From Shinisaurus crocodilurus (Eukaryota > Chordata > Lepidosauria > Squamata > Shinisauridae): 64,000 bases of DNA. Each line of letters opens with the position of its first letter. Within the stretch, counting starts at the first letter, position 1. A program made the position numbers and the translations under genes. Below are positions 43,711 to 56,037 of this stretch, one piece after another. The notes under the pieces were generated by a model that worked only from the letters and a program-made list of their open reading frames with translations, was not told the origin of the DNA and searched no databases. The stretch lies in contig CM037877.1 of NCBI GenBank assembly GCA_021292165.1, positions 126,298,402 to 126,362,401 of the forward strand, in the 5' to 3' direction.

Positions 43711-44034
43711 GGAGGAGGAGGAGCCACTAGAGTATCTTTGTTGAGGGCTCCCAAAACCTGGAACTGGCCTTGAATATATAAGAAATTTAAGGTGGCCTGA
43801 AAGGAACAAGATTTTCTCCATTTTCATAAGGCAGAACAGAAGATGAATTTTGCAAAACAAAGATTTTTTTTAAATTTGGAAATAAGCGTGGTAAACTGTT
43901 GACATGGAAACTGGTAAAATGACATCAGGACAGTGTCAAAAACTAAGAAGAAATGTTACATTAGAAACGTCATCCTAAGAAAATATTAGGAATTCTCTGA
44001 ATAGGTTACATAACCCTAAAATTACTCACTAAAA

Positions 44035-44260
44035 TTCTCTTAAGTATAAAGATTCTATCAAAGCATTGAAAAGTAATAAATCCTCTGGTCAAGATGAATT
44101 ACTAGCAGAATTCTACAAAAGAATGTCATCAGTTCTCTCATCTGCCATCACTCAAGTTTATTTTATGAATCTATCAAGTTATGTAAGGTTTTGACTGCTT
44201 GGAATTATGTAAAACTGATGCCTATACATATATATATGTATATGCTAGGAGAAGATCTAA
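44035..44260 (+). pseudogene. L1-type RT fragment
   Basis: In one frame NKSSGQDELLAEFYKRM corresponds to the L1 'NKSPGPDGFTAEFYK' block, and the text continues with further L1-like residues after stops. It is old and degraded. Confidence 0.5.
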
Positions 44261-45384
44261 CTCTTACTAGATTTTTTACATCCATTTCACTTATTAGTAC
44301 AGACACTACATGAGTTCCTCACAAGAAGAGGCATCCATGCAATGGTGGGGAGTGGCACTATACTACTAGCTCTGCCACCAGCACTGAGTGTACTACTGGC
44401 CCTGCCCCTCAGACGTCCAAGCGCTGGCATGGATATCTGCAGGGAGGAAACCCACGCATGAACAACTGCTCATGCGTATGCTTCCATGCAATTGGGAGTC
44501 TCAATTATGTGGAAGGCGATGCATGTGCCTCTCACATAGGCTTCCTCCCTGCAGACATATGTGCCAATGTGTGGATGCTTAGTAGCAGGGCCAATGGTGA
44601 ACCCAACCTCAAGGATGGGGCCTGGTTACTACCAGTGTGTGGAGTCACCTTCACGTGAGTAACATGAAGATGGCTGACAAGATCCTGTTAGCAATGCCCA
44701 TCAGCATTCTACATGGGACAAACTGGCTAGCCTCTATGGAAAGGAATAAATGGACACAAATCTGACATAAGAAACAGTAACATTTTAAACAGCAACAAAA
44801 ACCTGTGGGAGAACACTTAAGTGGTCACTGGTGATCAAAGAAACTCCAATGGGAGATTAGAGTGAGAAACAGCTAAGTTACAATTCATCAAGAGGTTCAA
44901 TTGTATCTCCAGAGGCTTGAATCAGGATAAAGGGTTTTTTAAATTATCATACTAAATGTGTTAATTGGCTTACCTAGTGCTAGGATGTTTGTGTTATTGG
45001 CAGCAACTGTTCTGTGAATGGCCATTGTTAATAATGTGATTGTCATTGTCTGTACTGTTTGCATTTAGTTTCCTTCTGATCTCAGTTCTCCCCTGACCCC
45101 ACATACCACCACGTATACCTGAAACTCTTCATAACACTTTATGCATATTCAGTAACACTTTATGCATACTTTATGCCTAAATGAAGTGTGTTGCAGCACA
45201 TGAAAGCTTATGCCAGAATCTATTTTTAGTCTTTAAGTTGCCACATGACTCTTTGTTTATAAGATCCTATTGTCCATAAAGAAGTCTAATCTTGGTAGCT
45301 TTCTTTATCATACTGATCTTGATAAAATGCTATTAAAGTTCATTACTTATTTGATAATATTGGAAGTATTATTATTATTTCAAA

Positions 45385-45640
45385 GCAAAAATAAACAGTG
45401 TGCCAACCATTTTGATGTTACTTGATGCACAGAATGTCTTTGATAGACTAGAATGGCCATTTTTGAGTGACTCTCTTGGAAGAATCTGAGTTAGGGAAAA
45501 TATTTAAACACTGGTGTAGAATGCTATACAATTAGCATGATGCCGATTTTGATAAATGGAAATTATTGAGAACATTTTTATCTTCAGAGAAGCAACTGTC
45601 AAGATTATCAGCTCTCTCCTAACCGGACAATTTCTATATG
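45385..45640 (+). pseudogene. L1-type RT fragment
   Basis: ILMLLDAQNVFDRLEWPFL matches the first catalytic-Asp block of L1 RT (LDAEKAFDRxEW), followed by a stop and frame changes. It is probably part of the same ancient insertion as 44035-44260. Confidence 0.5.
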
Positions 45641-45994
45641 TTTAATTTTTATACAGAGGCCACACACTGTTACACTTAATTTTTTACATTAAAATTTAAG
45701 TAAGGCTAGGGTTTGACAAATCCCAGCTTGTGATTCATTCTTGTAAATTCTTCACTTTGTGTAATTCACACCACCCCAATCCATTTGTTACTCCTCAGCT
45801 AAAAGGAATAGAGCCCCATGTTATGTATGTATTTATTGAATACGGTACCTTTGTAACTTGCTTTTCAAGGTAAAACGTTCCCTTTCTTCCATTATCCTAA
45901 GAGCGGCAGCTTCTGTTCCTTTTTTCCATTCACATCCACACTCATACTCTTTCTCCCCACCCCACCCCACCCACGTCATCCATAATCTCTATCC

Positions 45995-46096
45995 CAGTGT
46001 TCTCCAACCTTGGGTCCCCATATGTTTTTGGCTGGCTGGGGCATGCTGGGAGTTGTAGGCCAAAAACATATGGGGACCCAAGGTTGGAGAACACTG
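45995..46096. mobile_element. Palindromic hAT MITE (sister of 31943-32079)
   Basis: The left arm, CAGTGTTCTCCAACCTTGGG with GTCCCCATATGTTTTTGGC, pairs with its complement on the right, ending GAACACTG. The flanks carry TCTATCC on both sides (an imperfect duplication). It is the same family as the 137-base element at 31943 with a different inner arm. Confidence 0.75.
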
Positions 46097-46439
46097 CAGT
46101 CTATCCGCATACTCGTCCCTACCCCCCCCCCCCACCTGCCGTTGCCTGCAGGAGTACCAGGGCAGGCAGAGAACTGCAAGACTGGGAGGGGGCATTGCCA
46201 CCTCCCCTGCTCCTGCAAGTTAAGAAGCAGCAACCACAGCCAGCTTTTTCCCATGTGGAAGTATCTTTCTTCCTTTAACACTCCCTATCCTCCCAGTGCT
46301 TGCTGGGGTTAGCAGTTCGGAAATCAGGGAGAAGGGAAGAGAACTCCAGCTCCAAGCATGCACTGAATACCTAACTAAAATGGCTTCCTTTGCTTATTAA
46401 TCAGAGAGAGAAGGGCTAGAGCGGAGCAAAAACAACAAA

Positions 46440-46598
46440 AACTTTACAGCCGATTGGCATATAAGAGCGGAGGAATTGGCGGCAGCGTGGCTGGTGACAC
46501 AAGACTCCGGGGTGGGTGAGGAGCGAGGAGGCGTGAAAACCTGCCTGAAAGAGCTCCGCAACCCAGTTTTGGGTCACGACCCACACTGAGAAACGCTG
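46440..46598. mobile_element. One end of a hAT-like element
   Basis: It terminates GGGTCACGACCCACACTGAG then AAACGCTG, an inverted hAT-type end (CAGCGTTTCTCAGTGTGGG). The adjacent 120 bases are GC-rich compared with the surroundings. No partner end was located upstream, so the element is partial. Confidence 0.5.
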
Positions 46599-46599
46599 T

Positions 46600-47430
46600 A
46601 TTAGATGTTGGAACTGATTTACAGAAGAAGATATATTATTCTGGTTCTTTTCTGTTTTTAAATACTGTATATGCAGTGTTATGTATTAAAACATAAAGGT
46701 TCTTGCAAGTTTATTTTAATTGTGATAATAGGAAAGAATTCGGTCAGGTTAGGAGACTGATGGGAGACTGTTAGGAGATTTTGATGACTTGTGTAATGCC
46801 TAGTTACAATCCCAGTCACGTGTGTTCCATCCCCCCCCCCCCAATCATGTTTGTAAGTAAGGTGAGCCATAGAGACTGCAGTCTTGAGTAGAGGAGCAGC
46901 TGGGGTATGCATATTTCACTTCTGGCTATTTTGCTGCTCAAGTTGTCACTCTCCCCACCAGCTGAGATTTTACCAGCAGGGAGAAATATATGGGTGCCTT
47001 TATCTATTCCCATGTGTGGCAAAAAGCAGCTGGGAAGGAATTTTAAGTGGGGAAATGGTCCAAGGAGAAATGCTAAGGTGGCTCCTTCCATTCCTGCTGG
47101 TCCTCAGTTCAAGATTGCAGCCTTCAATCTTTTTGGGTAAAAAAAAATTATTAGGGGAAAAAATACACGTGCGTCAGTGTTGGTCATTCTGGGTTTCCCA
47201 CATCCAAACTGACCTACTCTGTTGCTGCACTGTACTGGCTCTTTGTGGCTATATTGGGCATCCAGATGCTCAGTCATGACAAGGATTTTCCATTTTGTTC
47301 AGAATTTGGACAAAAGGCGGTGAGCACACTGCAAAAGAGTGTTCTAAACTGAGAATTCATGACCCCAAATGTATCTCTTTATTATAACGGTACTCAGCTG
47401 GTTTGGGTGACTCATTGGCTTTACCTAGAA
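46600..47430. other. Spacer, no gene seen
   Basis: There are poly-C tracts at 46831-46842, and frames on both strands are short. A 131-codon + frame at 46884-47279 has no recognisable domain, and I treat it as chance. Confidence 0.4.
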
Positions 47431-47996
47431 CAAGGGGTCCCCAATGCAGTGCCCGTGAGTGCCATGGCACCTGTGGAGACCTCCAAGGGCACCCATGAAG
47501 CTCTCCACTCCCTGCACCCTTCAAAAAACTTTTTAAAATAAAAACCTTGGGAAATGAGCAGTGTTCTTTCTCTCCCATTCTAGTCTCACTATTTCTATCC
47601 CACCCCACCTCTTTAGCTCAGTGTTTCTCCCCCTCTGAGCCTGTAGTCTTGCTCTTTCTTTACCTTTTTGTCTTCCTGTCTCCCCCCCCCCAGCCTTTGA
47701 CTTTGCTGTTTCTCTCCCCACGTCTTTACCTTGCTGTTTCTCCCCACTCCCAGCCTCTAGCCTTGCTCTTTCTCTCCCCTCTACCCCTTTGTCTTGCTGT
47801 TTCTTCTTCCCTCCTGACCTCTAGCATCACAATTTATCCCCACCACCCTTTAGTTCACTTTTGACTAGCCAGGCTCCCACGGCCGCCATTATGTGACTAG
47901 CCAAATCCTTCACTGGGGCCATTTTGTGGTGGTGCTCACAGAAGCATATCAAATTCCTAAATGTGCACATGGGTCCAAAAAGGTTGGGGACCCCTG
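47431..47996. mobile_element. hAT-type element, 566 bp
   Basis: The ends CAAGGGGTCCCCAA and (inverted) CAGGGGTCCCCAACC match. The flanks ACCTAGAA and ACCTAACT agree at six of eight bases. The interior is pyrimidine-rich (TCTTTCTCTCCC repeats at 47560-47800), with no transposase frame. Confidence 0.75.
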
Positions 47997-48004
47997 ACCT
48001 AACT

Positions 48005-49873
48005 GTACAAAAGCCTGGTTTGTACTGAAGCAGGATTTTAAATACTACTAAAAGTATTCTAGAGGTTTCCAAAAGGATCAGTTAAAATGCATCAAGCACT
48101 CCCTCTAATAGTGAACTCATGTGGTGAGTGCCAACAGGCATGGAGCCAAAATGGGGTGACTGAGAAACATGGCGGAGGTATAAGGGCTGCATAAGTATAA
48201 CCAAATCTAAAAAAGAAATAAATAACCCCCCTCCCACATTGTCAGTGTCAAGGTTCCACCTGTACCAGGACTCCTTGATCAGCTCCTTAAAGATATCTGC
48301 CTCTTTAAGAGCCCCTCCTGTATCAGGATGCCAATTCTCTGCCTTTTACCTTCTCCTCCCAGTAACGTGGGATTAGGCCTTAGGCGTGGTGCAAAAGACC
48401 CTCCAACAACTGAATGGTAACAATAACTGTTTACTTTAGTAGATTTTGGTATACTAGATTCACAATAACTTAAGGTAATTACACAAATAGAGCTGTATAC
48501 TTTCAAAAAGCAGGTATAATAGAAATAAAAGAAATAATAATGCAGTTCTCTCTAACCTAGGTGCTATTTCACCTGTGACCTTAATAGAGACTCCTTCTCA
48601 GTCTAGCTCTGGCTGTTCTGCATATTTTCAGTGATATTCAGACTTTGCTTCTCTGTCTGATTCTTGGTGCCTGCAGCTCCTCTCCTCCACACAGCTTCTC
48701 TTTCTCTCCCACTGCAACTTCTTCCTCTACGAATTTCGCTCTCTCCCTCCTGCAGCTTCTCTCTCCCCTTTATATTCACTCTCACAGAACTAGAAGGTTA
48801 CAAACCTGTGACCTCAAACTGGGGAAATGAAACTTAACTCCATTAGGGGGAAAAGGAGACTACTCTCAATGAAAAGGAAACTTTAACTCCATGAGGGGTT
48901 ATGAAACTCACGAATGCCCCCCCTCCCATCAGGAGATGTTTGGGCCTACAGGCTTCAAACTAACGCAAGCCTGTGTAGGCCTCAATCTTACACTGTGGAG
49001 GAAGGGGGGGCTGGCTGACCCACCACCACCCCACCCCACCCTTTCCTACCCCAAAGGAACCAAGACCCCCAGAGACCTCAAGGTACCAGACTGCCAAGCC
49101 TCAGCTCCTTGCAATCCTACTTGAATCTCTGTTCAGGGACTTGCCTTTAATTCTGTAACCTGGATTTAGATACTGAACCAAGCAGAGCAATCCACAAACA
49201 CCATGTGGGGTAAAAAAACCAAGGAAAGGTTTATTCTGGTAGCATTTAACAACAAAAAGTGGGAAATGAGGGAAGCACAAAAGAGAGAGAGAGAGAGACG
49301 CTTTGGTACACAGAAATAGAGCTGCAAAATAACAAAACCTGATTCTTAATATCTCTCAGGCACACACCTGTTACCTGAGGGTCAGTCCTCTTCCTTCCAA
49401 GGTTAGATCCGGCACAGCCCTGCCGCTCGGGAGGAACTACTCCACCTACCCGAAGGTCTGAGATGGGTAGCTCTCCACAGGGCCTGCCTTTACCAGAGCC
49501 CTCATTCAGCTAATTTCACCAGGAGCTACCTGGGGTCGAATCCTGAGGCCTCCTCCCGAAGGCTCGGACCTCTGCTTGCCCTGTCGCCATTGCTCTAACA
49601 GCAACCATGCGGTGACCCAAAGACAGACAAAGACCAAAACCCACGCTTTGGGAAATATACCTTCCCCCCCTCCCCTCCTCCCTGTAGCTCTGCTGCCTCT
49701 TAGCCAATCAAGATGAACTTCACCTGGCCAGGCAGGGAGGGGAACTCATGACTTACTGGGTTTGAACTACATTTACATATGAAAGCTTTCAGCCTGGCTC
49801 CTCTGGACTTCGAGGCGCCATCCATTCGAGAAGAACTATGCACACACACACCCCAGCCGATTCACACATGAGG
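48005..49873. other. Repeat-rich spacer, LTR-like pieces
   Basis: Two stretches (about 48245-48700 and 49140-49790) carry a minus-strand polyadenylation-like signal (GTTTATTCTGG at about 49229, and GTTTACTTTAG at 48429) and mixed GC-rich blocks. They resemble solo LTRs in reverse orientation. I could not define their ends or a duplication. No gene is visible. Confidence 0.3.
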
Positions 49874-49915
49874 GTGTGTGTGTGTGTGTGTAGGAACCCC
49901 CAAAGGCTCCTTTCT

Positions 49916-49960
<45 letters not shown>
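49874..49960. repeat. (GT)n and (CA)n microsatellites in inverted arrangement
   Basis: GT repeat at 49874-49891 and CA repeat at 49917-49960, separated by 25 bases. The two can pair with each other as a hairpin. Confidence 0.95.
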
Positions 49961-49961
<1 letters not shown>

Positions 49962-50661
49962 CCCACTGAGGACTGAGCATGCTTAGTAGCCATGGAGTGT
50001 TGACCATCAGTCAGAAAATGGAAAACTGGGGAGCGGAGGGATGGAATGACCTGCTGGAAGAGTGGATGGCTGGTTGGCTGGCTGTAAGCATTTTGTGCAC
50101 GTTTCTTCACATACAAACACTCTTACAACTTGAGTCAGCCCATTTTCAAGTAGAGTTAACACACCAGCAATTTGGTAACTCTACATGTCAATGGGCCATC
50201 TGATATGATTAGTACATTTATACTTGATAGGGGGTTGCACAGAAAGTTAATACAGACAAGTGCTTTTCCTATAGCTACTGTCATGTCTGTGTTGGGTCTG
50301 AGTTTAGATCTGTACATTTCTTTTAATTGCTGAAATTTGAAGACAGTCTGATATAAAGTGATACATGATGATGGTACATAATGGCTACAAACCTGAATAT
50401 CGAAAGAGTCATTTTACTTCCTGGAAATGTCATCAGCCCATTGTTATTTTTATTTGAATATGGTGGAGTTATGAATGCATAAAATTACAGTGGAAGAAAA
50501 TTATAATTTCTACAATGAGTAATAGGCTTGAGGTGCAATCAGTAAACTTTACTATGATGCACTGATGTCACTTTCCCTGGCATCAATAGAGGTGATCTGG
50601 GCTACCACACTGTAAAATATCCACACACTCTAAGCTGGAGCAATTGCTTAATCCCCAAATA

Positions 50662-50850
50662 TATTTACTTAATTATTAAACTTTTATCCCACCCTTCCCC
50701 CAAGATGTTCATGGTGACTTATGTGTTCTCAACCATTCTATCTTCACAACAGCCCTGCCCAAGGCCACCCAGTGGAAGCTTCATGGCTGAGTGGGTATTT
50801 GAACCCACATCTTCTCAGTCCTAGTATGACAGTATATTACACTACACAGG
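50662..50850 (-). mobile_element. tRNA-derived SINE, 5' part (minus strand)
   Basis: On the minus strand it reads GCCTGTGTAGTGTAATATACTG, AGATGTGGGTTCAAATACCC (B-box-like), ACTCAGCCATGAAGCTTCCACTGGGTGGCCTTGGGC and CAGGGCTGTTGTGAAG. This is the head and body of the squamate tRNA-derived SINE whose 3' half is at 21941-22106. Confidence 0.7.
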
Positions 50851-50883
50851 CATTTCAGATGAAGATTTTTAGTCACCTTAAGT

Positions 50884-51253
50884 CAGGGGTGGGGAACCTC
50901 AGGCCCATGGGCCAAATCTGACCCTCCTGTGGTCCCAATCCAGCCCTCCCAGGTTCCCTATATGGCCACACCCCCTTTCCCTGACTGCCAATCAGTTGGT
51001 GGTTTTCCAGCTTTTGCACATTCCCTCCCATTGATAAACCTCTCCCAAGGCTCGGTTAATCCCTCCCCCCCCATTGATAAACCTCTCCCAAGGCTCGGTT
51101 AATAGCAGTATAAGCTTTAAGATAAAATATGCTGGCATGTTTTGTATTTTGGCCCTGCCCCTTTTGCCCTGCCCCTGCCCACCACTGGAATGTGGCTCCC
51201 CAAGAACTTCTCCAAAACTGGATTTGGCCCTCAGGCTGAAAGAGGTTCCCCTG
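50884..51253. mobile_element. hAT element with perfect 8-bp target duplication, 370 bp
   Basis: The ends CAGGGGTGGGGAACCTCAGG and (inverted) CAGGGGAACCTC match. The flanks are CCTTAAGT at 50876-50883 and 51254-51261. Inside, a 37-base unit (ATTGATAAACCTCTCCCAAG, then GCTCGGTTAATCCCTCC) is tandemly repeated at 51030-51103. Non-autonomous. Confidence 0.93.
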
Positions 51254-51630
51254 CCTTAAGTACTCCTGTGTAATTGACTTTTCTGAATGGCAATCTACAT
51301 TATCAAAGGAAAGAAACACTACAAAGAAACACTTGTCAGAAGCAATTCATTTCCTTAAAAGAGGCCACAGCCTCTTTCAAATTACTGGCTAATCAGAAAA
51401 CATTAAAAAATTAATGGATAAAACAAAAAATTGTGAGCTGTCAGTTTGGGAAATTATCAGTAACTCATTTGATTATGAGACCTGATTGATTGAAAACTTT
51501 GCTAACATTGAAGATTAAGAGGAAAATCAACACTGTGTAATATGTATGAAGGCAGAAGGAACTTCTTGAAGGATCTTGAAGTCTTCCATTAGTATAAGTT
51601 TGACAATGATATGAACAGATTCCCCTGAAA

Positions 51631-51772
51631 CAGCTTTCCCCAACTTGATGCCCTCCAGATGTGTTGGACCACAACTCCCATCATCCCCAGCCAGTGTGGC
51701 CAAATGTCCATGTGGATGGGGATGATGTGAGTTGTAGTCCAAAACATCTGAATTCAGGTTGCGGGGATGCTG
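51631..51772. mobile_element. hAT MITE, 142 bp, 8-bp target duplication
   Basis: The ends are CAGCTTTCCCCAAC and (inverted) CAGCATCCCCGCAACC. The flanks CCCTGAAA and CTCTGAAA differ at one base. The arms ACAACTCCCATCATCCCC and GGGGATGATGTGAGTTGT pair. It is 70 bases upstream of the exon 5 CSE. Confidence 0.88.
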
Positions 51773-51844
51773 CTCTGAAAGAAAACCAAATCAAACAGCA
51801 GGCAAAAGGTGGACATTTGGTTTTGTCTGCACTTTATATAGTCA

Positions 51845-51863
51845 GTCACAAGGTGTCGCAATT
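51845..51863 (+). promoter_or_regulatory. CSE/CTCF-like promoter element of PCDHA exon 5
   Basis: GTCACAAGGTGTCGCAATT is the closest of the five to the CTCF consensus over CACAAGGTGTCGC. It lies about 220 bases before the ATG at 52080. Confidence 0.8.
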
Positions 51864-52079
51864 GCATAAATAATCTTCTTGGAAACCTCAAAATCCCCCT
51901 CTTTCCCCCTTAAAAAAACATTTGGAAGAAAACGTCAGAAGAAAAACGTCAGATACAACTACAACATTCAGAGAGATTTCTATCAGTGATGTTACTCCCT
52001 GGTGTCCTAGACCACCCATATTACCTACTCTTAAAACAAACATTTAGAAGCATCCTAATCTCAAATCTCCATCGTTATT

Positions 52080-54440
52080 ATGTGGACAGATTCCTTGGTG
52101 AGAAGGCAACTGCTGCAACTGATTTTTCTCCACACAGCCTGGGAAATGGGGAGCGGCCAGCTCCATTATTCTGTTCCTGAGGAATCCCAGCATGGCACCT
52201 TCGTGGGCCGCATCGCCCAAGACCTGGGACTGGAGGTGAGTGAGCTGGTCCCTCGGCTGTTCCGGATGGAATCCCAAGATGATGGGGATTATTTCAGGGT
52301 AAATCTGCAGAATGGGATTTTGTTTGTGAATTCCCGGATAGATAGGGAGGAGCTGTGTGCCAGGAGTCCTTTGTGTTCCATTCACCTGGAGGTCATTGTA
52401 GATAAACCACTGATGGTTTTCCATGTGGAAGTGGAGATTGCAGACATAAATGACAATGCCCCTGTTTTCTCTGTCACTGAGCAAACGCTGTTTATTGCAG
52501 AATCAAGATTGCCACATTCTCTTTTCCCACTAGAGAGTGCTTCTGATGCAGATATTGGCACTAATGCTCTGCTAACTTACAAGATCAACCCAAATGACTA
52601 TTTCATGCTCAATGTAGCAACAAATGAAGACCACACAAAATCTGCTGGACTTGAATTAAAGAAACTGTTAGACAGAGAAGACATCTCTGTGCATCATTTA
52701 TTACTGATGGCCACTGATGGGGGCAAACCAGAGCTCACAGGAACAGTTCAGCTGGTGATAACTGTGTTAGATGTAAATGATAATGCACCGTTATTCAGTC
52801 AAGCTGTCTACAAAGTCAAACTGCCTGAGAATCCAGTTAACGGGACACTCATAATTACACTCAATGCCACAGACATGGATGAAGGAATTTCAAAAGACAT
52901 TTCTTATTCATTCAGCAGCCTTGTGCCTTCCAAAGTTAAACATGTCTTCCAAATAAGTGAGAGCACTGGTGATATCAAGGTCACAAGGCCATTAGATTAT
53001 GAAGACACTAATTTGTGGGAAATTCAGGTTGTAGCAGAAGATAAAGGCAATCCTCCCCTGGCTGGACACTGCAAAGTTCTAATAGAGATTCTAGACATGA
53101 ATGACAATGCCCCTCAGCTGTCACTGAAGTCCCTGTCAGTGCCAGTGCCAGAGGACTCCCCTCAGGGTGTGATGGTGGCCCTGATCAGTGTCTCAGACAG
53201 GGACTCTGGAGCCAATGGGCAAGTGAGCTGCTCCCTGTGGCCTCCTGGGATCCCCTTCAAGCTGGTGCCCACTTTCAAGAATTACTACTCATTGGTGCTG
53301 GAGGAGCCCCTGGATCGGGAGCAGGTGACTGAATATGAGCTAGTGGTGATGGCTCAGGATGAAGGAACACCATCACTATCAGCTAGCAGTACTTTGTTCC
53401 TTCCCATTGGCGACATCAATGACAATGCCCCTGCTTTTGCTCAGCCCTCCTACACCGTCTTTGTGAAGGAGAACAACCCGCCAGGTGCTCACATCTTCAC
53501 GGTATCTGCCTCAGACCCAGATGTGGCTGAGAACAGCTTGATCAGCTACTGGCTGGATGAGATGGGTTGGCCGCTGTCAAGCTACATCTCAGTGCACTCA
53601 GAGAGTGGGAAGCTCTATGCTTTACAGCCCTTCGATTATGAGGAGCTGAAGCTGCTGGAGTTCCAAGTGAGGGCCAAGGATGCTGGGATGCCCTCCTTGT
53701 GTGGCAACGTGACTGTTCAGGTCTTTGTGGTGGATGAGAACGACAATGCACCTTCAGTATCTGAGCTAGTGGAGGTCCCTGTCCTTCTGGTGGTCCCCAT
53801 AGGAGCTGGACATGTGGTGGGAAAGATCCATGCAGTGGATGCTGACTCAGGCTACAATGCATGGCTGCGCTATGAGCTGCATGAAGGAAACAATGGCCCA
53901 TGGCGAGTGGGGCTTTACACTGGTGAGATCAGCACCACACATGCCCTGGATGAGGCAGGGAGTGCTGGTAGCAGCCAGAGTCTGTTGGTGCTGGTGAAGG
54001 ACCATGGCAAGCCTGTTCTGTCAGCCACAGCTACACTGAGTGTGTCGTTTGTGGCGAGCACCCAGGCTGTTCAGGCTGATGCTCACCTTCTCAGGATGGG
54101 AGGGAGCCCAGAGCCCCAGGTGGACAATGTCTACCTAATCATTGCAATCTGCTCAGTGTCCAGCTTGTTCCTGCTAGTGATCATGGTATACATTGCCCTG
54201 AGATGCCATTGCCGGAGCAAAGAAGCCATGATATATGGTCCCGGCACAGCCACACTGGTATGCGCCAGTGAAGTGGGCAGCTGGTCCTATTCAAATCACC
54301 ACAGCCACATCCTGGCAGGAGTGAGCGGGGAAGCTAGTGCCAAGAGTGACCTCATGGTTTTCAGCCCCAACGTTCCTGTCTTTGCAATGAACGGGGATGT
54401 GGAGAATGCAAAGGAGCTGCTTTCAAACTCATCTGAAGAG
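52080..54440 (+). CDS. PCDHA: Protocadherin alpha variable exon 5 (787 codons to splice donor)
   Basis: This is a PCDHA variable exon with a signal peptide of about 26 residues ([20 protein letters not shown] start). EC1 starts [13 protein letters not shown]; the CX5C loop is CARSPLC. The linkers are DINDN, DVNDN, DMNDN, DINDN and DENDN, all keeping the terminal NDN. The transmembrane helix is near residues 680-704, followed by [19 protein letters not shown] and a cytoplasmic end [18 protein letters not shown], which resembles exons 1 and 3. The exon ends in phase 0 at GAG|GTGAGT (54441). The frame beyond continues to 54608 with no homology and should be excluded. Its EC2-EC3 are the most distinct part. 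It is the right-most coding exon in the window. Confidence 0.96.
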
Positions 54441-54599
54441 GTGAGTTATGTGGAATCCTTGAGATCCTTGAGATGGACTCTTTGCTCTTTTTGTTGTGAA
54501 AATACTGAAGCATTTAGGGATTATGGCAACTATCCAATAGTTCTGTACACAAATTTATTCATATTAATATTTGTAGGATGCTTTTCTGCCTATAGACCT

Positions 54600-55060
54600 A
54601 TAGGCTAACAAAGTTAAAAACATAAAACATTATAGCATAAAACAAGAAAACAAAATAAATGAGTGCGGTACAGCAGAAAACCAGTCTTTCAAATAAAAAA
54701 TAAAGGAAAAGCCAGAGACAAACAAATCAAGCAAGGCCAAAAGCCCAATGAAATAAAAGAATGGATTCTATCCAATGTTATGGTAGTGGAAAAACTACAA
54801 GAGGTGTTGTTCTACTAGCACTTCTTCAACCACTAGCAGAACAACTAGCACAGCTAGCACAAGTAATCCCTTGCACAATGAAGTCATAATAAGATGTGTA
54901 ACAGCTTGTGCAATAATCTGTGCAATGGCCTCTACAATGGCATGTGGAACAGCTTGTGCAATGAAGAATGACACCATTGGATGCAACCCAATTTTAAAAG
55001 CACACCAGAAAGACATACAAAACTCCAGAGGCAGGTAGTTCCACAAACTAGGTTCTGCAA
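54600..55060 (-). repeat. Diverged LINE-type 3' repeat with internal imperfect repeats
   Basis: An A-rich segment (AACATAAAACATTATAGC...) is followed by repeated GCTTGTGCAAT(G) and ACTAGCAC(A) units at 54810-54970, and ends AGGCAGGTAGTTCCACAAAC. It is related in layout to 41090-41480. The GCTTGTGCAATG units probably arose by local duplication. Confidence 0.4.
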
Positions 55061-56029
55061 TTTAAAAGGCTATTTGCAGTGTCTTCACAGTATTCAAATT
55101 TATTGAATTTCTTGCCTTCATTTACTTCCAGGCTTAAGTCAGGTAGAGCAGTGTTTAAATGTATATACACTCATTATCTTTCTTTTGTGGACCTACAGTG
55201 AGAATATTGTAGGGGGAAGGGAGCAGGGTCTAATATTCTTATTTGAGAAATGAAGGGGCTGCCCAAAGAACTGACATATTTAAAGGAGGATCTTTGGATA
55301 TGTAAATTTCAAGGTCTTTAAAGTTTTGTAGGAGAAAAGAAGAGGTACTTCCTTTTAGGGTTTCCCTACACAAGGCGTTTATTGTGCTCTCGTGATTCAT
55401 CACCCATGGTAGTTTGTGGGTGCTTTAGACAATGTCTCATCCTCCAGGGCCTCTCCTGTGCTTTCTGAGCATTTCCGCAGCTTTTTTTAGAACGAGGATA
55501 ATGAGCTATTAAAGAGCTAGCACAGTATAAAATGCTATGGAATGGTTCTGTATTTTCGCAAGTCCACTATACCACAGTGCCACCTTTTAGCTGTGTAATG
55601 GAACATAGAGAGAGGCAGAGAAAGAAAAGAAAATGTGTAAAGGAGCTGATCTTAATCCTGCAAAGAATCCAGAAGCAGAAGCCTTGGTAAAGTGGCGGGT
55701 TAAAACAGGTTAAAAGCCTAACGTAGAGAAGCCCTAAGTATCTGTGAAATGGTGAGTTGATGAACCTGGTTGCATTCAATGCCCTTCTGTGAATGGAAGG
55801 GCTTCTGATCTAGCAGACACTTCTGCTAATGGAATGGGGAGGTGATGTTTTCTAATTCCCCCTCCTCACTGCAGCCCCCCACCATTTCCCATGCTGTTCC
55901 AGGGGGGTCTCTGAACCTTCTGCAACAGATTTGGGGCACAGGGGACTGCAGGGGGAGGGGGAATTGGTGAAAATCCCCCCCCTTCATTAGCTAGTGGAAG
56001 AACCCCTTTTAATCACAAATGGCAAAATT
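55061..56029. other. Spacer, no gene seen
   Basis: There is no coding signal. The C/G-rich patch at 55850-55985, starting after CTAGCAGACACTTCTGCTAATGG, may be a small repeat, but the ends are unclear. Confidence 0.4.
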
Positions 56030-56037
56030 GTAGAAAT

